Source: Methyloceanibacter sp. (GTDB lineage: Bacteria > Pseudomonadota > Alphaproteobacteria > Rhizobiales > Methyloligellaceae). Taken from it: 8,313 bases of DNA. Under the pieces are notes generated by a model, which was not told the DNA's origin, ran no database searches, and was given only the letters and a program-made list of their open reading frames with translations. Both the position numbers and the translations under genes were made by a program. The stretch lies in contig JAENXG010000100.1 in the NCBI GenBank assembly GCA_016649675.1, positions 1 through 8,313 on the forward strand. The letters run 5' to 3'. This document shows positions 1 to 6,391 of the stretch, in pieces. Numbering within the stretch: the first letter of the stretch is position 1; each line of letters opens with the position of its first letter.

Positions 1-2
1 AA

Positions 3-1523
3 TTTGCCCGGCGTCTCGCCGACAGCGACGAGGGCAATCTCAACTACCAATTCGACGTCACGGTCAATCTGGAAGACGTCGCCGCCATGAAGCTCAAGTC
101 CGGCGACGGCCCGGGGGCGCTCGCGGCCTACACCGAGAGCCTCGACATCCGCCGCCGCCTGGCTGAGACGGACAAGACCGACCCGAAATGGCAGCAGAAC
201 ATCTCGGTCACGCTCGAGAAGATCGGCGATCTCAAGCAGGGCCAGAATGACGCTCCCGGCGCGCTGGCCGTCTATGAGGACATGCTCGGCAACAACCGCA
301 AGCTCGCCGCCGCCGATCCCGACAATGCCAATCGCAAGCGCGACGTGGCGGTGAGCCTCGAAAGGATCGGCAAGGTGAAGCTCAACGCGGGCGACAGCGC
401 CGGCGCGCTTGCCGCCTATGAGGAGGGCCTCGGCATTCGCCGCAAGCTAGCCGAATCCGAGCCGGCCAACGAGCTATATAGGCAGGAGCTGTCCACCACC
501 ATCGAGAGGGTCGGCGACATCAAGCGCGACTTGGGCGATGCGGCCGGTGTCCTTTCGGCCTATCAGGAGATGCTCATCCTCGACCGCGCGGTGGCCGCGG
601 CCAATATCGGCGACACCAAACGCCAGCGGGTGGTGTCGATCGACCTCAACAAGATCGCCGACGTGAAGCTTGCCGCGGGCGATACCGACGGGGCGCTCGC
701 CGCCGTAAGCGAAAGCCTCAACATCGCCCGCAACGTCGCCGTAATCGCCCCCGACAATATCGATTTGCAGCGCGACATTTCGGTGAGCCTCGAGCGATTG
801 GGGAACGTCAAGTTGAATGTCGGGGACAAGCCTGGCGCGCTCTCCGCCTTTGAGGAAATGCTGTCCATCGATCGCCGCGCCTACAAGGCCGATAGCGCCA
901 ATACTCAGCGCCAGCGTGAGGTCCTGGTCAGCCTCAACAAGGTGGGGGACCTGCGGCTCGGCCTCAATGACACGAGTGCGGCGCTGGCCGACTACGAGGA
1001 AGGGCTCGGCATCGCCCGCCAGCTGGCCCAAGCGAATGAGAGCGATGCGAAGGCGCAACGCAACGTGGCGAACAGCCTCGACAAGGTCGGCGATGCCAAG
1101 GCCAAGTCCGGAGACAAGCCGGGTGCACTCGCGTCCTTCGACGAAAGCCTCGCGATCCGGAGGAAGATCGCCGAAGGCGACAAGTCCAATTATCAATGGA
1201 AGCGCGAGGTCTCGCTCACCCTGGACAGGATCGGCAATACCAAGTTCGACTCCGACGACGTCAAAGGATCGGTCGCAGCCTTCGAGGAGAGCCTGGCGAT
1301 CGCGCGCGAGCTGGCCGACGCCGTCAAAGACAGCATCGAAGCGCAGACCGATCTCGTGGTCAGCCTGTATAAGCTTGCCAAGGTCTCGGCCGGCGAGGAG
1401 AAGGAAACCGCCATCGGCGAAGGGCTCAAGCTGCTTGCCGCGCTCGATGCCGACGGCAAGCTGACCAAGGACCAGAAGGGCTGGGGAGACGCGTTCCGCT
1501 CCTTGCGCAGCGGGTCCCAGTAG
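3..1523 (+). CDS. TPR-like 48-residue tandem-repeat protein, C-terminal part (5' end outside window)
   Basis: The reading frame is open from the left edge, and the repeat pattern continues upstream of the first ATG (87), so that ATG is internal and the true start is outside. The 506 visible residues are about ten tandem copies of a 48-residue unit. Each unit begins near R-R-x-L-A, then has a helix ending in S-L-x-K/R-I/V-G-D/N-x-K, then G-D-x-x-G-A-L-A-A-Y/F-E-E-x-L-x-I. This is a TPR-type helix-turn-helix solenoid with a longer period than the canonical 34 residues. The last unit decays after about 1370 and a short unique tail follows. No signal peptide, membrane segment or catalytic motif is visible. 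Such 48-residue repeats often form the protein-binding half of larger proteins in alphaproteobacteria, with an effector domain at the N-terminus, which cannot be seen here. It is convergent with the next gene and has no evident link to the sugar operon. The exact function is unknown. Confidence 0.87.
   Translation, partial: FARRLADSDEGNLNYQFDVTVNLEDVAAMKLKSGDGPGALAAYTESLDIRRRLAETDKTDPKWQQNISVTLEKIGDLKQGQNDAPGALAVYEDMLGNNRKLAAADPDNANRKRDVAVSLERIGKVKLNAGDSAGALAAYEEGLGIRRKLAESEPANELYRQELSTTIERVGDIKRDLGDAAGVLSAYQEMLILDRAVAAANIGDTKRQRVVSIDLNKIADVKLAAGDTDGALAAVSESLNIARNVAVIAPDNIDLQRDISVSLERLGNVKLNVGDKPGALSAFEEMLSIDRRAYKADSANTQRQREVLVSLNKVGDLRLGLNDTSAALADYEEGLGIARQLAQANESDAKAQRNVANSLDKVGDAKAKSGDKPGALASFDESLAIRRKIAEGDKSNYQWKREVSLTLDRIGNTKFDSDDVKGSVAAFEESLAIARELADAVKDSIEAQTDLVVSLYKLAKVSAGEEKETAIGEGLKLLAALDADGKLTKDQKGWGDAFRSLRSGSQ
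6..1445 (+). repeat. Ten in-register tandem 144-bp coding repeats (48 aa each)
   Basis: Unit starts fall at 6, 150, 294, 438, 582, 726, 870, 1014, 1158 and 1302, an exact 144-nt period with no insertion or deletion. Protein conservation (A/G-D-x-x-G-A-L, S-L-x-K-I/V-G) is much stronger than nucleotide identity. The copies therefore look old and selected at protein level rather than recently amplified. The second half of the tenth unit is degenerate. Confidence 0.88.
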
Positions 1524-1553
1524 CCGGCGGCCGACGCAATCTAAAGAACGTGG
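1524..1553. other. 30-bp convergent intergenic gap
   Basis: The gap separates the TAG stop of the repeat protein from the TGA stop of the oppositely oriented glycosyltransferase gene. I see no GC-rich hairpin followed by a T run on either strand, so no intrinsic terminator can be supported here. Confidence 0.6.
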
Positions 1554-2696
1554 TCAGGTCCGGGCCTTGGCCGTGCCCCGCCTTGCCACACGCTCCAGCA
1601 CCTCGGAAAAACGCGGCGCCAGCGCCTTCCAGCCAAGGTCCTGCTCGGCATAGCGAAGCGCGTTCTCGGCACAGCTGCGCAACAGCTCCCGATCCTCGGC
1701 AAAACGCTTGATCGCTGCGGCAAGGGCCGGAGCCGACACATTTTCGGTGAGGAGGCCGGTCTTGCCATGGCGCACCTGCTCGGGCAGGCCTCCCACCGGC
1801 GTCGCCACCACCGGTCGCCCGCGCTTGAAGCTCATGGGCGCAATACCCGACTGGCTTGCCTCGACATAGGGGAGGACGGCGATGTCGGCCCAATCGAGAT
1901 GGGCGATGAGGTCGCGGTCGCTCTTCCAGCCGAGGTCGAGCGCGACGTTCGGCAAGGCCGCAAGGGCGGCGATCTCGCTCTCGTCCTGGGCGGCGCCGAC
2001 GACCCGCACGCTAAGCGGCGGCGTGCCGCCGATCAGCTTCAAGGCGTCGGCCAGAAGCCCAAGGCCCTTATAGCGCTTCAGGCGTCCCGCCATGAGCAGG
2101 CGCAAAGGACGCCCCTCCGCTGCGTCAGGCAGTTGCGGCGGCGGGAGGTCGAGATCGGCAAAGGCAAAGGCCACATGCGGAATGACGGCGTGGACCTTGC
2201 CCGCAAGCGGCACCCGCGATCCGACTTGGCGCGCGACGAAATCGCTCAGCGTGATGACGCCCTCGCTCATGCCCAGCAGCTGCCATTGCAGTCTCACCAT
2301 GACATGGAAGCGATCGCCCGGATGGGTCTCGGCATCGTGGGCCATGACCACCACCGGGACTCCCATGCGGTGCAAGCTGCGGACGAGGAAGATGTCCCAA
2401 TAGCCCATCATGGTGACGATGGCGGCATCGGGCGGGTCGGCGCGGAGCGTCTCGACGATGGGCCTTAGCACGCGTCTGATAAGGACGCTGCGCCGGACGA
2501 ATTCTTGCGCATTGGCGTAGGTGTAGAGCGGCAGGTCGACGGCGCTCCGGCAGGCCGGGTCCTGCATCAGCTCGGCGCCCTCTGCGAGCGAGAGCAGCGT
2601 CTCCTGCCCGCACACATCCCTCAGCGCCCGCGCCATCTCGAATGCGTAGCGTGCGCCCGTTCCGAAGCGTCCCCATTGCCAGACGAGGACTCTCAT
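1554..2696 (-). CDS. GT-B fold glycosyltransferase (glycosyltransferase family 4-like)
   Basis: Predicted 380-residue cytoplasmic or membrane-associated glycosyltransferase that would move a sugar from a nucleotide-activated donor onto a glycan or lipid carrier. The N-terminal Rossmann half starts M-R-V-L-V-W-Q-W-G-R-F-G-T-G, with H120-D121 in a M-A-H-D-A-E stretch. The C-terminal donor-binding half has the family hallmark A-G-R-L-K-R-Y-K-G (about residues 203-211) and P-V-V-A-T-P-V-G-G-L-P-E (295-306). The usual E-x7-E donor motif is replaced by E-A-S-Q-S-G-I-A-P-M. The frame also opens at a TTG (2732), but the ATG at 2694-2696 is preferred. It is preceded on this strand by AAGGAG ten bases away, and translation from it begins directly with the first beta strand. 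The gene is divergent from the synthase operon and could use the sugar that operon makes. Donor and acceptor are unknown. No signal peptide or transmembrane helix is apparent. Confidence 0.88.
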   Translation of the reverse strand: MRVLVWQWGRFGTGARYAFEMARALRDVCGQETLLSLAEGAELMQDPACRSAVDLPLYTYANAQEFVRRSVLIRRVLRPIVETLRADPPDAAIVTMMGYWDIFLVRSLHRMGVPVVVMAHDAETHPGDRFHVMVRLQWQLLGMSEGVITLSDFVARQVGSRVPLAGKVHAVIPHVAFAFADLDLPPPQLPDAAEGRPLRLLMAGRLKRYKGLGLLADALKLIGGTPPLSVRVVGAAQDESEIAALAALPNVALDLGWKSDRDLIAHLDWADIAVLPYVEASQSGIAPMSFKRGRPVVATPVGGLPEQVRHGKTGLLTENVSAPALAAAIKRFAEDRELLRSCAENALRYAEQDLGWKALAPRFSEVLERVARRGTAKART

Positions 2697-2706
2697 CGGG
2701 CCGCTG

Positions 2707-2712
2707 CTCCTT
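2707..2712 (-). promoter_or_regulatory. Ribosome binding site deciding the glycosyltransferase start
   Basis: On the minus strand this reads AAGGAG, ten bases before the ATG at 2696. It supports that ATG over the upstream TTG at 2732, which would add 12 unconserved residues. Just upstream lies a small inverted repeat, TCTCA-AAA-TGAGA (2714-2726), in the predicted leader. Confidence 0.7.
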
Positions 2713-2735
2713 GTCTCAAAATGAGAAGCCAAAAC

Positions 2736-2771
2736 TGGCGGAATCGCTCAGCGTGCCGGGTGGTTCCGCCA
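2736..2771. promoter_or_regulatory. 8-bp perfect inverted repeat in the divergent promoter region (possible operator)
   Basis: TGGCGGAA (2736-2743) and TTCCGCCA (2764-2771) form a perfect inverted repeat around a 20-bp spacer. The right arm ends immediately before the possible -35 box of the synthase gene. The position between two divergent genes suits a regulator binding site or an mRNA hairpin. No regulator gene is in the window, and the function is inference only. Confidence 0.45.
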
Positions 2772-2800
2772 TTGAAACAACAACATTTCTAGAGTAGATG
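2772..2800 (+). promoter_or_regulatory. Possible sigma70-type promoter for the ulosonate synthase operon
   Basis: TTGAAA (2772-2777) resembles a -35 box (five of six bases match TTGACA). After a 17-bp spacer comes TAGATG (2795-2800), a poor -10 match. Transcription from here would begin near 2807 and leave a leader of about 28 nt before the ATG. The weak -10 makes this tentative. Confidence 0.3.
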
Positions 2801-2822
2801 TGGCCCTTGCAAGTGGGCACTC

Positions 2823-2828
2823 GGAGGG
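2823..2828 (+). promoter_or_regulatory. Ribosome binding site of the ulosonate synthase gene
   Basis: GGAGGG sits six bases before the ATG at 2835. It is a strong Shine-Dalgarno match that fixes the start. A small hairpin, GCCC-TTGCAAGT-GGGC (2803-2818), lies just upstream. Confidence 0.8.
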
Positions 2829-2834
2829 AAATCG

Positions 2835-3923
2835 ATGAACCGCGAAATGACGGTTGATGGCGTTCGCATCGCGGACGAGACCGACACCTACGTGATCGCC
2901 GAGATCGGCAACAATCATCAAGGCGATCTCGAGAAGTGCAAAGAGATGTTCAAGGTCGCCAAGCAGCATTGCGGCGTCACCGCTGTCAAGCTGCAAAAGC
3001 GCGACAACAAATCTTTGTTCACCCGCGCCATGTACGTTTCGGAGTACCACAGCGAGAACGCCTTCGCTGACACCTACGGCGCCCACCGCGAGAAGCTCGA
3101 GTTCGGCCACGACGAGTATGTCGCGCTCATCGCCTATGCGAAGGAGCTCGGCATCACCTTCTTCGCCACCGCCTTCGACCGGCCGAGCGCCGATTTTCTC
3201 GCCGAGCTCGACATGCCCGCCTACAAGATCGCCTCGGGCGATCTGACCAACACGCCGCTCCTGAAGCACGTCGCTTCCTTCGGCAAGCCGATATTCGTCT
3301 CCACCGGCGGCGGCACGATGGAGGACGTCCGTCGCGCCTATGAGGTCATCATGCCGATCAATCGGCAGCTCTGCCTGATGCAGTGCACCGCCGGCTATCC
3401 GCCGGAGTGGCAGCAGCTCGACCTCGGCGTGATCACCACCTTCCGCCACGCCTTCCCCGACGCCGTGATCGGCTTCTCGTCGCATGACAGCGGCATCGCC
3501 ATGGGCCCGCCGGCCCATGTGCTCGGCTCCCGCGTCATCGAAAAGCATTTCACGCTCAACCGCGCCATGAAGGGCACCGACCACGCCTTCTCGCTCGAGC
3601 CCACGGGCTTGCGTAAGCTCGTGCGCGACCTGCAGCGCACCAAGCTCTCCCTCGGCAAGGGCGAGAAGCGGCGCTATGACAGCGAGGTCGGCCCGATCAA
3701 GAAGATGTCGAAGAAGCTGGTCGCGTCGCGCGATTTGCCGGCCGGCCATATCCTCACCGCTGAGGACATCGCCATCAAATCGCCGGGCGACGGGCTCAAG
3801 CCCTATATGTTCGACACCATGGTGGGACGCCGGCTGATCAAAGATTTGCGGGCCGACGACACCCTACGCGTCGAGGATTCGATCGCTTTGAGCGAGGATG
3901 CGATCACCCGGGCGTCGGCGTAA
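2835..3923 (+). CDS. NeuB-family 3-deoxy-ulosonate synthase (sialic/legionaminic/pseudaminic acid synthase-like) with C-terminal SAF domain
   Basis: This 362-residue enzyme should condense phosphoenolpyruvate with an aldose to give a 3-deoxy-2-ulosonic acid in the cytoplasm. The TIM-barrel domain (about 15-270) has E23-I-G-N-N-H, V-K52-L-Q54, F-A-T112, K131-I-A-S-G-D136, S156-T-G-G-G, C184-T-A-G-Y188-P, F-S215-S-H217 and E-K-H238-F-T-L followed by M-K-G-T-D249-H. The two histidines match the metal ligands of meningococcal NeuB (recalled as His215 and His236). A SAF/antifreeze-like domain follows (about 293-350). Length is normal for the family. Two sugar-recognition positions differ: Asp136 stands where NeuB has Glu134, and Ser316 in K-S-P-G-D-G stands where NeuB has Arg314, which contacts the N-acetyl group. 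The substrate may therefore not be ManNAc, so I give no specific symbol. It is the first gene of the rightward train, though 161 bp separate it from the SDR gene. Confidence 0.94.
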   Translation: MNREMTVDGVRIADETDTYVIAEIGNNHQGDLEKCKEMFKVAKQHCGVTAVKLQKRDNKSLFTRAMYVSEYHSENAFADTYGAHREKLEFGHDEYVALIAYAKELGITFFATAFDRPSADFLAELDMPAYKIASGDLTNTPLLKHVASFGKPIFVSTGGGTMEDVRRAYEVIMPINRQLCLMQCTAGYPPEWQQLDLGVITTFRHAFPDAVIGFSSHDSGIAMGPPAHVLGSRVIEKHFTLNRAMKGTDHAFSLEPTGLRKLVRDLQRTKLSLGKGEKRRYDSEVGPIKKMSKKLVASRDLPAGHILTAEDIAIKSPGDGLKPYMFDTMVGRRLIKDLRADDTLRVEDSIALSEDAITRASA

Positions 3924-4084
3924 GCCGGCCCCTTTGTCGGGGCGATCGCGCGATCCTGCCGCTCATCTCGAGGCGAGGTGATGGCTATCGCCATCGCTCC
4001 CGCTCGGATGCTTGCCAGTCATCGCGACGATGAGATCAGCGGTCCTTCACAAGACCGCGCCTGTCTGTTGGCTAGGGGAAGAAG
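3924..4084. other. 161-bp intergenic gap rich in short inverted repeats
   Basis: No gene is supported here. The gap contains GCCCC-TTTGTC-GGGGC (3928-3943), a 12-bp perfect palindrome GATCGCGCGATC (3944-3955), GATGGC-TATC-GCCATC (3980-3995, extendable with wobble pairs), CATCG-CGA-CGATG (4020-4032) and GCGGTC-CTTCACAA-GACCGC (4039-4058). None is followed by a T run, so no intrinsic terminator is called. The gap could separate the synthase from the downstream genes by processing, attenuation or an internal promoter. No convincing promoter was found. Confidence 0.5.
4074..4079 (+). promoter_or_regulatory. Ribosome binding site of the SDR gene (GTG start)
   Basis: AGGGGA lies five bases before the GTG at 4085 and supports this non-ATG start. 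The encoded protein then reaches its NAD-binding strand at the normal distance. Confidence 0.65.
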
Positions 4085-4873
4085 GTGAGCGAGCAGTCGC
4101 CGTTCGACGTTCGTGGCCGGGTGGTGATCGTCACGGGCGGGGCGGGACAGCTTGGCCGGGCCTTCAGCACTTTCCTCGGCGCGGCAGGCGCCAAGATCGC
4201 CGTCATCGACCGCGCCCCGGTCAAGGAGACGGAGCGCCTCCTCTCGGTCGCTTGCGACATCACCGACCGTTCCGCGCTGGAACAGGCGCTCGCCCATATC
4301 GAAGCACGCTGGGAAGCGCCGTCCGGCCTGATCAATGCCGCGGCGCTCGATTCCCCTCCCGACTCGCCGCCCGAGGAGAACGGGCCGTTCGAGACTTACC
4401 CCGAGGCCTCCTTCGACCGCATCATGAGCGTCAACGTGAAGGGGACGTTTCTCTGCTGCCAGGTGTTCGGCGGCGCCATGGCGGCCCATGGCCGCGGCTC
4501 GATCGTCAACATCGCCTCGATCTACGGCATGGTCTCGCCCGACCAGAGCCTTTACCAATATCGCCGCGATCGGGGCGAGATCTTCTATAAGCCCGTCGCC
4601 TATTCGACCTCGAAATCGGCCCTTTATAACCTCACGCGCTATTTGGCCGCCTATTGGGGCGCCAAGGGCGTGCGGGTCAACACGCTGACCCTCGGCGGGG
4701 TCTACAACAACCAGGATCCCGCCTTCCTCGCCCGCTATAACGCCAAGGTCCCGCTCGGGCGCATGGCCGACGCCAACGAGTATAATGGCGTGGTGCAGTT
4801 CCTCTTATCCGACGCCGCCTCCTATGTGACGGGGTCGAACATCGTCGTCGACGGCGGCTTCACCGCCCTCTAG
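4085..4873 (+). CDS. Short-chain dehydrogenase/reductase, PtmA-like, probably NAD-dependent
   Basis: A 262-residue classical SDR that oxidises or reduces a hydroxyl/keto group on a small substrate, probably a sugar. Visible motifs in order are the cofactor loop T17-G-G-A-G-Q-L-G24, D42 at the end of the second strand (V-I-D-R), which favours NAD over NADP, C-D58-I-T, N84-A-A, N117, catalytic S145, and Y173-S-T-S-K177. The C-terminal stretch L-G-G-V-Y-N-N-Q-D and P-L-G-R-M-A, and the ending V-D-G-G-F-T, resemble PtmA-type SDRs found in flagellin and surface nonulosonate loci (recalled, not searched). The start is a GTG with a good ribosome binding site. The stop lies 32 bp before the inferred start of the aldehyde dehydrogenase. 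It may epimerise or oxidise a precursor of the ulosonic acid, but the substrate cannot be read from sequence. Confidence 0.9.
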   Translation: MSEQSPFDVRGRVVIVTGGAGQLGRAFSTFLGAAGAKIAVIDRAPVKETERLLSVACDITDRSALEQALAHIEARWEAPSGLINAAALDSPPDSPPEENGPFETYPEASFDRIMSVNVKGTFLCCQVFGGAMAAHGRGSIVNIASIYGMVSPDQSLYQYRRDRGEIFYKPVAYSTSKSALYNLTRYLAAYWGAKGVRVNTLTLGGVYNNQDPAFLARYNAKVPLGRMADANEYNGVVQFLLSDAASYVTGSNIVVDGGFTAL

Positions 4874-4890
4874 AAAATGCCCGACAGGAC

Positions 4891-4899
4891 AGGAAAGGA
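4891..4899 (+). promoter_or_regulatory. Strong ribosome binding site upstream of an ATC codon
   Basis: AGGAAAGGA ends six bases before the ATC at 4906, which is in frame with the aldehyde dehydrogenase. No ATG, GTG or TTG of that frame lies between 4870 and 5017. The site is what one expects just ahead of a real start, so it points to translation beginning at or near 4906. Confidence 0.6.
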
Positions 4900-4905
4900 C
4901 GCGCC

Positions 4906-6369
4906 ATCCCGGCGGACGCGACCATAGGCAATTGGATTGCGGGCGAGCAGCGGCACGCCACCTCGGGCGCGACGTTCGAGAAGCGCTCGCCGCATGACGG
5001 CGCCCTGCTCTTCACCGTGGCGCGGTCGGGTGTGCCCGATGTCGCGGCGGCGGTCGACGCTGCTGCCAAAGCGCAAGGCGTATGGGCGGCCATGCCAGCT
5101 GTGCAGCGCGGGCTCGTACTGCATCGGGTCTGCAACGCCCTCGAGGCCCGCCAGCAAGAGCTTGCCGAGATCGTCGCCAAGGAGACCGGCAAGTCGCCCA
5201 AGGAAGCTTTCGGCGAGGCGGGCGGGGCGATTGCCCTTGGCCGTTTCTTCGCCGGCGAAGGCCAGAGGCTCTATGGCCGCACCACCACCAGCGGGGCGCC
5301 CGACAAATACGCCATGACGGTGCGCCAGCCTTGCGGCGTGGCCGGGCTCATCATCGCGGCCAACACGCCGATCGCCAATACGGCGTGGAAGGTGTTTCCC
5401 GCTCTCATCTGCGGCAATACCGCGGTGCTCAAGGCGGCCGAGGACACCCCTGCCACCTCCTGGCTGTTCGCCAAGATCGCGCATGAGGCGGGCCTGCCCC
5501 CCGGCCTGCTCAACGTGATCCAGGGCTACGGCACCGAATGCGGCGCTCCTCTCGTCGAGCACGCCTTAGTCGACGTGGTGAGCTTCACCGGCTCGACCAA
5601 GGTCGGCAAATGGATCGGCGAAATGTGCGGCAAGACTTTGAAAAAGGTCTCGCTCGAACTTGGCGGCAAGAACCCGCTGATCGTGTGCGATGACGCCGAT
5701 CTCGACGAGGCGGTGAAATGGGTGTGCCTCTCGGCCTTCTCCAATGCCGGGCAGCGCTGCGCGGCGGGGAGCCGCATCATCGTGTTCGATCAGGTCTACG
5801 ACAGGTTCCGCGACAGGCTGGTGGCGGCAGCCAGGGCGTTGAAGGTCGGGCCGGCCGACGGCGACGATTTCGGCCCGGTCATCAATGAGCGGCAGCTCAA
5901 CACCATGCTTGCCGCCGTCGACAAGGCGGCCAAGGACGGCGCGCGCGTGCTCACCGGCGGAGAGAGGCTGACCGACCCCGCGCACGCCAAGGGCTGCTAC
6001 CTCGCACCCACCGTCATCGAGAATGCGGCACCTGAGGCCGATATCTCCCGCCACGAACTGTTCGGGCCGATCGCCTGCCTCTACCGCGTGGGCGGCTACG
6101 AGGCCGCCCTCGCGCTCGCCAACGATTCCCTCTACGGGCTCACCGCCTGCATCCACACGACAAGTATCGACCGCGGCATCGACTTCGCGCATAAGGTCAG
6201 AAGCGGGGTGGCCGTGGTCAATGCCGGCACATTCGGCTCCGAGCCCCATATGCCCTTCGGCGGCTTGCGCCAATCCGGCAACGGCAGCCGCGAGCCCGGC
6301 ACCGAGGCCCTCGACGTCTATAGCGAGCTCAAGGATATCTATATCCAGGTTCGCCCCAAGAAACTTTGA
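4906..6369 (+). CDS. Aldehyde dehydrogenase superfamily protein (NAD(P)-dependent), probable rare ATC start
   Basis: Oxidises an aldehyde to a carboxylate with NAD(P). From 4906 it has 487 residues, the usual family length. Positions from that start: N-terminal G-N-W-I-A-G-E (8-14), N153 in A-A-N-T-P, K176 in V-L-K, F-T-G-S-T (227-231), general base E251 in L-E-L-G-G-K-N-P, nucleophile C285 in G-Q-R-C-A-A-G-S-R, E-L-F-G-P, and near the end M-P-F-G-G-L-R-Q-S-G-N-G-S-R-E-P-G. All catalytic residues are intact. The first standard start codon in frame is a GTG at 5017, but it would remove the conserved N-terminal strands and has no better ribosome site. ATC at 4906 follows a strong one, so a non-canonical start, a sequencing error in an ATG, or a small frameshift from the ATG at 4878 is likely. 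Similar to ketoglutarate-semialdehyde-type ALDHs; the operon suggests a sugar aldehyde substrate (inference). Confidence 0.88.
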   Translation: MPADATIGNWIAGEQRHATSGATFEKRSPHDGALLFTVARSGVPDVAAAVDAAAKAQGVWAAMPAVQRGLVLHRVCNALEARQQELAEIVAKETGKSPKEAFGEAGGAIALGRFFAGEGQRLYGRTTTSGAPDKYAMTVRQPCGVAGLIIAANTPIANTAWKVFPALICGNTAVLKAAEDTPATSWLFAKIAHEAGLPPGLLNVIQGYGTECGAPLVEHALVDVVSFTGSTKVGKWIGEMCGKTLKKVSLELGGKNPLIVCDDADLDEAVKWVCLSAFSNAGQRCAAGSRIIVFDQVYDRFRDRLVAAARALKVGPADGDDFGPVINERQLNTMLAAVDKAAKDGARVLTGGERLTDPAHAKGCYLAPTVIENAAPEADISRHELFGPIACLYRVGGYEAALALANDSLYGLTACIHTTSIDRGIDFAHKVRSGVAVVNAGTFGSEPHMPFGGLRQSGNGSREPGTEALDVYSELKDIYIQVRPKKL

Positions 6370-6375
6370 GCGTGC

Positions 6376-6379
6376 GGAG
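6376..6379 (+). promoter_or_regulatory. Ribosome binding site of the CMP-sugar synthetase gene
   Basis: GGAG lies 12 bases before the ATG at 6392. The spacing is long, but it is the only candidate between the ALDH stop and this ATG, where the protein begins directly with its conserved first strand. Confidence 0.5.
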
Positions 6380-6391
6380 TCCTTCAGTCAG

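Noticed and set aside
87..89. ATG at 87 as start of the repeat protein
   Set aside because: The frame is open to the window edge, and the upstream codons encode part of another repeat unit in register, so this ATG is internal.
474..1196. 240-codon minus-strand open frame in the repeat gene
   Set aside because: It mirrors the 48-residue periodicity of the plus-strand protein, so it is a by-product of the repeats.
6..1445. CRISPR-like or satellite array because of the regular period
   Set aside because: The 144-nt period is coding, with conservation at protein level and no constant repeat/variable spacer structure.
1767..2468. 233-codon plus-strand open frame opposite the glycosyltransferase
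   Set aside because: Rich in R, H, Q and A with no motif, while the opposite strand carries clear glycosyltransferase signatures and a good ribosome binding site.
2730..2732. TTG at 2732 as start of the glycosyltransferase
   Set aside because: The ATG at 2696 has an AAGGAG ten bases ahead and begins at the first conserved strand; the longer form adds 12 unconserved residues.
2748..3749. 333-codon minus-strand open frame opposite the NeuB-family gene
   Set aside because: Antisense shadow of a clearly coding gene; no domain, and low-complexity composition.
3928..3955. Intrinsic terminator after the synthase gene
   Set aside because: A GC stem and a palindrome are present, but no T run follows, so a Rho-independent terminator is not supported.
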